Positions 1-10,112 of a DNA stretch of 11,309 nucleotides are shown here, one piece after another. This DNA comes from Nitriliruptoraceae bacterium (GTDB lineage: Bacteria; Actinomycetota; Nitriliruptoria; Nitriliruptorales; Nitriliruptoraceae): contig SLLJ01000155.1 in NCBI GenBank assembly GCA_007134165.1, positions 1 through 11,309 on the forward strand. Direction: 5' to 3'. The notes beneath the pieces are model-generated. The model was not told where the DNA came from. It ran no database searches and saw only the letters and a list, made by a program, of their open reading frames with translations. The number at the start of each line of letters is the position of its first letter. The first letter of the stretch is position 1. The position numbers were made by a program, and so were the translations under genes.

Positions 1-1175
1 ACGTCGTCGTAGCTGGTGGTGTAGGTGACCAGCCCCTTGAGGAAGGTTGCCTTGCCCGGCTTGAGCCGGCCCTTGGCCACCCGCTTGTCGAGCGCCTCCT
101 CGATGTGCGCCCGGCAGCGCTCGAGCACCCCTTCGTCGATGTCCTTCATCACCAGCGGCACCTCGAGGCGCTGCAGGTGCAGCGCGCCGAGCTGGGCGCC
201 CATCAACCCGGCCCCGATGATGGCGACCTTGGTGACCTTGCGTGGCTCGGCATCGGGCTTCCAGGGCTGCTTGCGCACCCGGCTCTGCACGAGGTCGAAG
301 CTGTACGCCGCCGCCTGGGCCTGACGGGCGGGCAGCAACTCGGCCAGCGCTTCGTGCTCGCGGCGGCGGCCCTCCTCGAGGTCCCCGCCGCGGGCGGCGA
401 ACTCGATCAGCTCGAGCGCGAGGTAGGGCGCCCGGGTGGCGCCGTTGGTCTTGCCGTCCGCCATCGCCCGGCCGTTGGCCAGTGCCTCGTCGAGCCCGGC
501 GGCGGGGTCGACATCGCGCTCGATGGTCTCCTCGCCGGAGATCAGCCGCTCGAGCAGCGCGAGCGAGTCGTCGAGGAACGAGGCCGAGTCGAGGTAGCGG
601 TCCGCGTACCCGCGCTCGAAGGCCTCCCGGGGCGACATGACCTTGCTGTTGTTGAGCGGGTTGATGACCAGGGTCTCCACCGCGTTGGCCGCCCCGACGA
701 TCCGAGGCGCGAGCTGGGTTCCGCCCCACGCCGGCAGGATCGAGAGGAACACCTCCGGGAAGGCGACCACCTGCGCACCCGACGAGATCGTGCGCACGTC
801 GCAGTGCAACGCGATCTCGACACCGCCGCCCATGCAGGCACCGTTGATCGCCGCCAGGGTCGGGAACGGCAGCGCCATCAACCGCGCGAAGGCGTCATGG
901 CCGGCCTTGCCGGCCGCCCGCGCCCGATCGGCGTCCATGCCGGCGAAGGCCTTGAGGTCGGCGCCGACCGCGAAGATGAAGTGCTTACCGGTCAGCATGA
1001 GCCCGGCGAGATCCTCCGCCGCTTCGAGCTCATCCAGCGCGGCGCCGAGCGAGGCCAGCGCCTCGGTGCCAAAGGTGTTGGGCTTGGTGTGGTCCTCGCC
1101 GTTGTCCATCGTCATGATGGCGAGGCGGCCGACCGGACGGTCGGCGTAGGTCAGCTTGAACTGGGTGTGACTCAC
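1..1175 (-). CDS. fadB: FadB-type enoyl-CoA hydratase / 3-hydroxyacyl-CoA dehydrogenase, N-terminal 391 codons (cut by window edge)
   Basis: Bifunctional beta-oxidation enzyme: it hydrates trans-2-enoyl-CoA and then oxidises the 3-hydroxyacyl-CoA with NAD+. Residues about 1-200 are a crotonase fold. The oxyanion-hole stretch is VGADLKAF (70-77), and both acid catalysts expected from E. coli FadB are present: Glu120 in GGGVEIAL and Glu141 in FPEVFLSI. From about residue 313 a Rossmann fold begins, with the dinucleotide loop GAGLMG (321-326). The rest of the dehydrogenase lies outside the window, so the gene is partial only because of the edge. The start is GTG at 1175, eight bases behind a perfect AAGGAG. 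The thiolase gene ends 58 bp upstream on the same strand, giving a fadA-fadB operon like that known in mycobacteria. The family is certain; chain-length preference cannot be read from the sequence. Confidence 0.93.
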   Translation of the reverse strand, partial: MSHTQFKLTYADRPVGRLAIMTMDNGEDHTKPNTFGTEALASLGAALDELEAAEDLAGLMLTGKHFIFAVGADLKAFAGMDADRARAAGKAGHDAFARLMALPFPTLAAINGACMGGGVEIALHCDVRTISSGAQVVAFPEVFLSILPAWGGTQLAPRIVGAANAVETLVINPLNNSKVMSPREAFERGYADRYLDSASFLDDSLALLERLISGEETIERDVDPAAGLDEALANGRAMADGKTNGATRAPYLALELIEFAARGGDLEEGRRREHEALAELLPARQAQAAAYSFDLVQSRVRKQPWKPDAEPRKVTKVAIIGAGLMGAQLGALHLQRLEVPLVMKDIDEGVLERCRAHIEEALDKRVAKGRLKPGKATFLKGLVTYTTSYDD

Positions 1176-1183
1176 CGCTGGTG

Positions 1184-1189
1184 CTCCTT
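1184..1189 (-). promoter_or_regulatory. Shine-Dalgarno site of fadB
   Basis: The minus strand reads AAGGAG, eight bases before the GTG at 1175. This fixes the fadB start and shows that it is translated independently of the upstream thiolase. Confidence 0.8.
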
Positions 1190-1233
1190 GCCCGCTGCAG
1201 GGGCGCTCGTGGTCGAGGTGGTGCGGGTCGGCG

Positions 1234-2406
1234 TCACACGCGCTCCCACAGGGCGGCCGCGCCCATGCCCAACCCGATGCACATCGTGGTGATGCCACGC
1301 TGCGCATCGGGGTTGCGCTCGAAGTAGGTGGCGACCTGCATCGCGAGCCGTGCGCCGGAGAAGGCCAGCGGGTGGCCCAGGGCGATTGCGCCGCCGTAGG
1401 GGTTGACCTTGTCGCTGCCGACCGGCAGGTCGAAGTGGTCGAGGAAGGCCACGCACTGCACGGCGAACGCCTCGTTCATGTCGATGACGTCGATGTCGTC
1501 CATGCTCAGCCCGGCGCGATCGAGCAGTTTGTCGGTGGCGGGGACGGGGCCGTAGCCCATGGTCTCGGGCTCGACGCCGACGAAGGTGTAGTCGACCAGC
1601 CGCATGCGGGGGGTGAGCCCGTACTCCTCGACCGCGGCCTTGGAGGCCAGCAGCACCCCGCCAGCGCCGTCGTTGAGGCCGGCGGCGTTGCCGGCGGTGA
1701 CATACCCGCCCGTCCGGAACGGTGAGCGCAGCCCCGACAGCGACTCCAGAGTGGTGCCCGGCCGGGGGTGCTCGTCGGTGTCAACGACCCGCCAGCCGGC
1801 CTCGGAGAACACGGTCATCGGCACCACGTGGGTGTCGAACACCCCGTTGGCCTGGGCCTTGGCGGTGCGCTCCTGGCTGATCAGGGCGAACTCGTCGCAG
1901 CGCTCGCGGGTGACCTCGGGATGGTCGTCGTGGAGATTCTCGGCGGTGTTGCCCATCACCAGCGCCGTGGGATCGACGAGCTTGTCGCTCAGGAAGCGCG
2001 GGTTGGGGTCGACCTCGGCGCCCATCGGGTGGCCACCCATGTGCTCGACGCCGCCGGCGAGCACCAGGTCCTGGGCTCCCACGCGGATCGCGTTGGCGGC
2101 GTTGACGATGGAGGTCAGCGCACCGGCGCACATCCGGTCGAGCGCATAGCCCGGCACGGTCTTGCCGAGTCCCGCGAGGATCGCCAGCGAGCGGCCGAGC
2201 GTCAGGCCCTGGTCGCCGACCTGTGCGGTCGCGGCCCAGACCACGTCGTCGATGCGGTCGGGTGGGACGCTGGGGTTGCGCTCGAGCAGCGCGCGGATGC
2301 TGCGCACGGCGAGGTCGTCGGCTCGAGTCTTGGCGTAGTAGCCATCGGGGCGGGCGCGACCGATGGGAACACGCACCCCGTCGATGTAGAAGGCGTCGGC
2401 GGTCAC
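1234..2406 (-). CDS. fadA: Acetyl-CoA C-acyltransferase (thiolase), FadA type
   Basis: Thiolase of 390 residues, the usual family length. It cleaves 3-ketoacyl-CoA with CoA to acetyl-CoA and a shortened acyl-CoA, the last step of beta-oxidation. The nucleophile is Cys93 in DRMCAGA, followed by NEAF (311-314), the catalytic GHP with His345, and the second cysteine Cys376 in TMCIGLG. All catalytic residues are therefore intact. One oddity is the His loop, GHPLAFSGAR, with alanine and phenylalanine where most thiolases have a glycine and a small residue. I chose GTG at 2406 because homology begins right there (ADAFYIDGVRVPIGRA) and AGGA sits seven bases upstream. An in-frame ATG at 2523 would add 39 residues that do not look like thiolase. 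It lies 58 bp upstream of fadB. A biosynthetic acetoacetyl-CoA thiolase is possible but less likely next to fadB. Confidence 0.93.
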   Translation of the reverse strand: MTADAFYIDGVRVPIGRARPDGYYAKTRADDLAVRSIRALLERNPSVPPDRIDDVVWAATAQVGDQGLTLGRSLAILAGLGKTVPGYALDRMCAGALTSIVNAANAIRVGAQDLVLAGGVEHMGGHPMGAEVDPNPRFLSDKLVDPTALVMGNTAENLHDDHPEVTRERCDEFALISQERTAKAQANGVFDTHVVPMTVFSEAGWRVVDTDEHPRPGTTLESLSGLRSPFRTGGYVTAGNAAGLNDGAGGVLLASKAAVEEYGLTPRMRLVDYTFVGVEPETMGYGPVPATDKLLDRAGLSMDDIDVIDMNEAFAVQCVAFLDHFDLPVGSDKVNPYGGAIALGHPLAFSGARLAMQVATYFERNPDAQRGITTMCIGLGMGAAALWERV

Positions 2407-2429
2407 CGCGGGATCCTGTCTGCCGGGGA

Positions 2430-2449
2430 ACGGTGGTTGCCGCCACCGT
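2430..2449 (-). promoter_or_regulatory. Perfect 7-bp inverted repeat before fadA (operator or leader hairpin)
   Basis: On the minus strand the arms are ACGGTGG and CCACCGT, separated by six bases, 23 bases before the fadA start. The arms begin inside a possible -10 hexamer (TACGGT, 2450-2445), which is where a repressor would block transcription. TetR-type regulators often control beta-oxidation genes, but no regulator is present in the window. In RNA it would fold as a stem with a six-base loop, so it could also act as a leader hairpin or as a terminator for the upstream ABC-F transcript. Confidence 0.45.
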
Positions 2450-2475
2450 ACTCCAACCTTGAGCGTGCGCTCCAA
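2445..2475 (-). promoter_or_regulatory. Possible fadA promoter with a 12-bp dyad in the spacer
   Basis: The minus strand has TTGGAG (2475-2470), a 19-base spacer and TACGGT (2450-2445). The spacer is longer than ideal. The perfect dyad GAGCGCACGCTC (2472-2461) overlaps the -35 box and enters the spacer. Both hexamers are only moderate matches, so this is a weak call supported mainly by its position in a 131-bp gap and by the neighbouring dyads. Confidence 0.3.
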
Positions 2476-2505
2476 ATCGGTGGCGGTTGGCAGAGCCACA
2501 CCCCG

Positions 2506-2537
2506 CAGGCGCCGCTCACGCATCTCACAGGCGACGC

Positions 2538-2540
<3 letters not shown>
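2506..2540. repeat. 13-bp imperfect direct repeat at the end of the YheS-like gene
   Basis: CAGGCGCCGCTCA (2506-2518) and CAGGCGACGCTCA (2528-2540) differ at one base and start 22 bp apart. The second copy carries the stop codon of the ABC-F gene (read on the minus strand); the first lies in the gap before fadA. No function is evident. Confidence 0.5.
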
Positions 2541-4580
<2,040 letters not shown>

Positions 4581-4620
4581 CGACGACCTCGCAGCGGGAC
4601 GGGGGTTGAGGGACAGGAAC

Positions 4621-4673
4621 GCAGGGGCTCGGGAAGCAACGCAGGGGCTCGGGAAGCAACGCAGGGGCTCGGG
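4621..4673. repeat. 20-bp tandem repeat, about 2.65 copies
   Basis: The unit gcaggggctcgggaagcaac occurs exactly at 4621-4640 and 4641-4660, and its first 13 bases recur at 4661-4673. It fills much of the 125-bp gap between the PH-like gene and the YheS-like ABC-F gene, ending 41 bp before the ABC-F start. It is not palindromic and not coding. The identical copies suggest recent slippage. Confidence 0.9.
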
Positions 4674-4691
4674 CGGGGCTCGGGCCGGGGG
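4664..4691 (+). other. Strong G-quadruplex motif
   Basis: Five runs of three to five G (4664-4667, 4671-4673, 4675-4678, 4682-4684, 4687-4691) are separated by loops of three, one, three and two bases. This fits the G3+N1-7 quadruplex rule with a run to spare. The G-rich strand is the plus strand, which is the template for the minus-strand genes, so the structure could slow polymerase or replication. It would not form in the mRNA. Confidence 0.6.
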
Positions 4692-4705
4692 CTGCCCACC
4701 GCTGC

Positions 4706-5164
4706 CTACCGTCGTCGTAGCAGGGTACGTCGGGCGAAGGCGGGCAGCTCCACGCCCAGATCGGGCCGCCGGCGGCCCACCTCGGCCATCAGCACCTCGA
4801 CGCCGACCAGCCGCCAGCTCAGGGCCAGCGACCCGCCGGGGTGCTCGAGCAGGACCGCCATGCGGGCATGGACCCAGCGCACCGAGATCAAATCGTCGAC
4901 GTCGAGGTGGCGCCGCCGCCGCAGGGGGGCCCGCGCGATGATCGTGCCCGACGGGGTGAGCCGGGCCTCGTGCACGACGCGTCCGAGCAGCGCGATCAGC
5001 ACCACCGCGACCACGGTGCCAACGACGGTGTCGGTCGCGACCTCGCCGCGGCGCAGCGAACTGACGATCGCGGCGACCAACGCGCCGAGCACGACCAGCA
5101 CCTCAGCGGCGTACACCACCTGCAGGCGGGGCAGTCTGGCGACCACCTCGTCGCGCTCCCCCAC
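4706..5164 (-). CDS. Small membrane protein with bacterial PH-like domain
   Basis: A 152-residue protein of unknown role. Residues about 15-35 and 46-64 are two hydrophobic membrane segments joined by a short charged loop (SSLRRGE). After them comes a beta-rich region (about 68-118) with the pattern LTPSGTIIARAPLRRRR, then an acidic turn and SLALSW, resembling the small PH-like domains found in many actinobacterial membrane proteins. The C-terminus is very basic (RRTLLRRR). The start is GTG at 5164, with a perfect AGGAGG five bases upstream. The gene is divergent from the Uup-like ABC-F (111-bp gap) and 125 bp upstream of the YheS-like ABC-F on the same strand, so it may share a transcript with the latter. 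The PH-like label rests on pattern resemblance only; the two membrane segments are clear. Confidence 0.75.
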   Translation of the reverse strand: MGERDEVVARLPRLQVVYAAEVLVVLGALVAAIVSSLRRGEVATDTVVGTVVAVVLIALLGRVVHEARLTPSGTIIARAPLRRRRHLDVDDLISVRWVHARMAVLLEHPGGSLALSWRLVGVEVLMAEVGRRRPDLGVELPAFARRTLLRRR

Positions 5165-5169
5165 GCTGG

Positions 5170-5175
5170 CCTCCT
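5170..5175 (-). promoter_or_regulatory. Shine-Dalgarno site of the PH-like gene
   Basis: The minus strand reads AGGAGG, five bases before the GTG at 5164. It decides the start: the same frame stays open far upstream, but only as antisense of the neighbouring ABC-F gene. Confidence 0.8.
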
Positions 5176-5263
5176 GAGGATCTCTGAGGACGGACTCGAT
5201 CCACCTCCACCGTAACGACCCGGCGCGATCACGTCGCCTGACCGTTCGCCGTCCGCGCCGCCC

Positions 5264-5275
5264 TACCCTGCCCCC
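5264..5275 (+). promoter_or_regulatory. -10 box of a likely leaderless transcript for the Uup-like gene
   Basis: TACCCT (5264-5269) ends six bases before the ATG at 5276, and the bases between are GCCCCC, with no SD. A -10 box at this distance would start the RNA at or beside the ATG, the usual leaderless layout in actinobacteria. A candidate -35, CTGACC (5238-5243), is 20 bases upstream, which is rather far. Confidence 0.5.
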
Positions 5276-7039
<1,764 letters not shown>

Positions 7040-7041
7040 CG

Positions 7042-7080
7042 CCGGGTCAAGTACCCGCCGGCGCGGGCCGATGGACCCGG
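7042..7080 (+). terminator. Nested hairpin behind the Uup-like gene
   Basis: Outer arms CCGGGTC (7042-7048) and GACCCGG (7074-7080) enclose an inner stem CCCGC/GCGGG (7054-7067) with a four-base loop. It begins two bases after the stop codon and lies in the 145-bp gap before the sigma factor start. There is no U-run, as is common for terminators proposed in GC-rich actinobacteria. It would separate the two transcription units, but it could also be a leader structure of the sigma gene. Confidence 0.5.
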
Positions 7081-7125
7081 TGAGGGAACAGGCAAACGGC
7101 ACGACGCGAGCGCACCGTCCTCCGG

Positions 7126-7131
7126 TACGGT
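7126..7131 (+). promoter_or_regulatory. Possible -10 box of the sigma factor gene
   Basis: TACGGT lies 53 bases before the chosen GTG and downstream of the nested hairpin. No convincing -35 hexamer is visible at the usual distance. The same hexamer occurs upstream of fadA and of the PH-like gene. Confidence 0.3.
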
Positions 7132-7174
7132 CGCCGGCACCGAGCGTTCTCTCTCGACACCCGATGCGATCAAC

Positions 7175-7178
7175 GAGG
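7175..7178 (+). promoter_or_regulatory. Shine-Dalgarno site deciding the sigma factor start
   Basis: GAGG (in ACGAGG) lies six bases before GTG 7185. The upstream in-frame ATG at 7164 and the codon at 7071 have no such site. Confidence 0.65.
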
Positions 7179-7184
7179 CGAAGC

Positions 7185-8372
<1,188 letters not shown>

Positions 8373-8389
8373 GCCGGGTCCTGTCGTCG

Positions 8390-8403
8390 GGAACTTCAGT
8401 TCC
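8390..8403. promoter_or_regulatory. GAAC-N4-GTTC dyad, LexA-box-like
   Basis: GGAACTTCAGTTCC is a perfect inverted repeat with six-base arms and a two-base centre. Its core GAAC-TTCA-GTTC fits the Gram-positive and actinobacterial SOS box core GAAC-N4-GTTC. The flanks are G and C instead of the preferred C and G, and the centre is not the usual alternating A/T. It lies between the sigma factor stop and the cell-wall gene, 23 bases before the TTG and 77 before the ATC start candidate. An alternative is that GGAAC is the -35 element of an ECF sigma promoter, but no matching -10 is seen. Confidence 0.4.
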
Positions 8404-8426
8404 GGCGCCGATGGACGACGGGGCAT

Positions 8427-10091
8427 TTGGACGTCACCTCCGACGTCCGTCCGGTCTGCTCTCGTGCCCGGAGGTGCGCCATCCGGCCCCTCGCGCTGCG
8501 ACATCGCACCGCCCCGACGGTCGTTCTCGTGCTCGCCGTGGCGCTGATCGTGCTGCCCTCGAGCAGCGGCCGCGCCCAGCCCGACGACCCGTCCGACAAG
8601 CCGGACGCCTTCGTCGAGTCGTCCGAGGCACCCGCCCCATCATCGGCCGGGACGCCCGATCCGCCGCCACGCGAGCCACGCGAACCAGCACCCGGTCCGC
8701 CGCCCGGCTCACCCGGCCCACCCGGTCCGCCACCCGGCCCACCCGAGCCGCCACCGCACCTCTCCCCGACGAGCCTCTCCCCACCGCAGGTGCGGCCGGC
8801 AGCGCGCAGCGCCGGACGGCCCGGCCTGCTGCCAGTGACGCTGACCAGCGCCCAGCCGTCGACCTCCGCCCCCGAGACTGAAGACCGGGCCCGCGCCTGG
8901 GAGGAGCTGCTGCAGGCCGAACGCGACCTGACCGGTCTGCGCACCGCCGTACGCCGCGCCGCCGGGGAACTGGACGACCTCGACGAACGGCTGATGGGTG
9001 CCGAGGCAGCGTTCGACGAGGTCCGCGCCGAACTCGAGGACGCCGAAGCCCGGCTGGCTGCCGCTGAGCAGACTCAACGTGCAACCAGTGCGCAGCTCGA
9101 GACGCTCAACCTGCGTCTGGCCGACAACGTCGAGGCGTTCCGTGGTCACCGTTCACGGCAGCAGGAACGGGCGATCTCGGCCTTCAAGTACGGCCGGGGC
9201 CCCACCGGTGACGTGTTGATCCGCGGCGTCTCCGCGGCCAGCGACTGGCACGAGGTGGCGATCACGATCGAGACCGTCTCGCGGATGGTCGAGGAGGACC
9301 GCGCCCTGGCCGACGACGCGGCGGTCGTCACCCGCGACACCGCCGCGCTCGAGGCCGAGATGGCCGCCCTGCGCCAGCAGGCCGTGGACGCCGCCAAGCA
9401 GGCTGCCGACGAACAACAGGTCATCGAGGCGCTCGTCGCCCGCCAGGCCACGCTGGTGGCCGAGGTCGCCACCGAACGCGCCGACCGGGCGGGGCTGCTG
9501 CTCGCCCTCGAAGCGGATGTCGAAGTCCGCGAGGCGCTCGTCACCGAACTCGAGGGGACCGTCGCCGAACTCGACAAGGCCATCGCCGAGGCCAACCAGG
9601 CCGCCCCCGAGGTCGACCACGCCGCCCAGCCGTGGGTGACCCCGGTCCGACCGGGCCAGCAGGCGTCGGGTTCCGTTCCGACCTGGGCCGGCCAGCTGCC
9701 CCCCGCCGGGCGCACGTGGGCCGCCTCGATCGATGCGATCGCTGCGCGCCACGGCCTCGACGGCCGGCTGATGGCGGCCCTGGTCTGGACCGAGTCCGCC
9801 TTCAATCCGCAGGCGGTGTCCCACGCCGGAGCGATCGGGCTGGCGCAGCTGATGCCAGGGACCGCCCGTGGCCTCGGGGTCGACCCCTACGACCCGATCG
9901 CCAACCTCGAAGGCGGCACCCGCTATCTGCGCGACCAGATCCAACGCTTCGGGCGCGTGGACCTCGGGCTGGCCGCCTACAACGCCGGACCGACCCGGGT
10001 CGCCCGGCTTGGGCGGATACCCAACATCGTCGAGACCCAGCTGTACGTTGTCCGGGTGCTCGAGCGCTACCAGTTGCTGCTCGACGCCTGA
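8427..10091 (+). CDS. Secreted lytic transglycosylase with PcsB/RipC-like coiled coil
   Basis: A 554-residue cell-wall enzyme, numbered from TTG 8427. A signal peptide or membrane anchor lies at about 31-46 (TVVLVLAVALIVLPSS), with possible cleavage after GRA (50). Next come a proline-rich, collagen-like linker (about 78-110), a long coiled coil (about 155-390) and an SLT domain (about 434-545). The SLT domain has catalytic Glu456 in WTESAFNP, then GLAQLMPGTA (471-480) and AYNAGP (517-522). Such enzymes cut the MurNAc-GlcNAc bond of peptidoglycan and form 1,6-anhydroMurNAc. Inside the coiled coil, AISAFKYGRGPTGDVLIRG matches the hinge of PcsB/CwlO/RipC coiled coils, which FtsEX controls; those proteins normally end in CHAP or NlpC/P60 domains. 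The start is uncertain: an ideal SD precedes ATC 8481. The transporter gene follows after 21 bp. Confidence 0.88.
   Translation: MDVTSDVRPVCSRARRCAIRPLALRHRTAPTVVLVLAVALIVLPSSSGRAQPDDPSDKPDAFVESSEAPAPSSAGTPDPPPREPREPAPGPPPGSPGPPGPPPGPPEPPPHLSPTSLSPPQVRPAARSAGRPGLLPVTLTSAQPSTSAPETEDRARAWEELLQAERDLTGLRTAVRRAAGELDDLDERLMGAEAAFDEVRAELEDAEARLAAAEQTQRATSAQLETLNLRLADNVEAFRGHRSRQQERAISAFKYGRGPTGDVLIRGVSAASDWHEVAITIETVSRMVEEDRALADDAAVVTRDTAALEAEMAALRQQAVDAAKQAADEQQVIEALVARQATLVAEVATERADRAGLLLALEADVEVREALVTELEGTVAELDKAIAEANQAAPEVDHAAQPWVTPVRPGQQASGSVPTWAGQLPPAGRTWAASIDAIAARHGLDGRLMAALVWTESAFNPQAVSHAGAIGLAQLMPGTARGLGVDPYDPIANLEGGTRYLRDQIQRFGRVDLGLAAYNAGPTRVARLGRIPNIVETQLYVVRVLERYQLLLDA
8470..8474 (+). 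promoter_or_regulatory. Strong Shine-Dalgarno facing an ATC codon
   Basis: GGAGG lies six bases before ATC 8481, in frame with the transglycosylase. Starting there would give a compact signal peptide (RPLALRHR then the hydrophobic core). No ATG, GTG or TTG lies at the right distance. Confidence 0.45.
8692..8757 (+). repeat. Proline-codon repeat tract (collagen-like)
   Basis: Short imperfect repeats of a cacccggcc/cacccggtc kind encode alternating PGPP, PPGPP and PEPP units inside the transglycosylase gene. The tract forms a stiff linker between the membrane segment and the coiled coil. Confidence 0.7.
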
Positions 10092-10100
10092 GCCAGCTGG

Positions 10101-10105
10101 AAGGG
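10101..10105 (+). promoter_or_regulatory. Shine-Dalgarno site of the EamA transporter gene
   Basis: AAGGG (within GGAAGGG) lies seven bases before TTG 10113. This supports the unusual start codon and independent translation after the transglycosylase. Confidence 0.65.
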
Positions 10106-10112
10106 TTCGCTG

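Noticed and set aside
105..1292. 395-codon open frame on the plus strand
   Set aside because: Antisense shadow of fadB. Its His/Arg/Gly-rich protein has no domain logic, while the minus frame has clear crotonase and Rossmann motifs.
2407..2523. 39-residue N-terminal extension of the thiolase from ATG 2523
   Set aside because: The extra residues are Arg/Pro-rich without thiolase similarity, and they span the dyads that look regulatory. GTG 2406 gives the family length.
7071..7184. 38-residue N-terminal extension of the sigma factor
   Set aside because: It begins inside the nested hairpin and has no SD; GTG 7185 has one.
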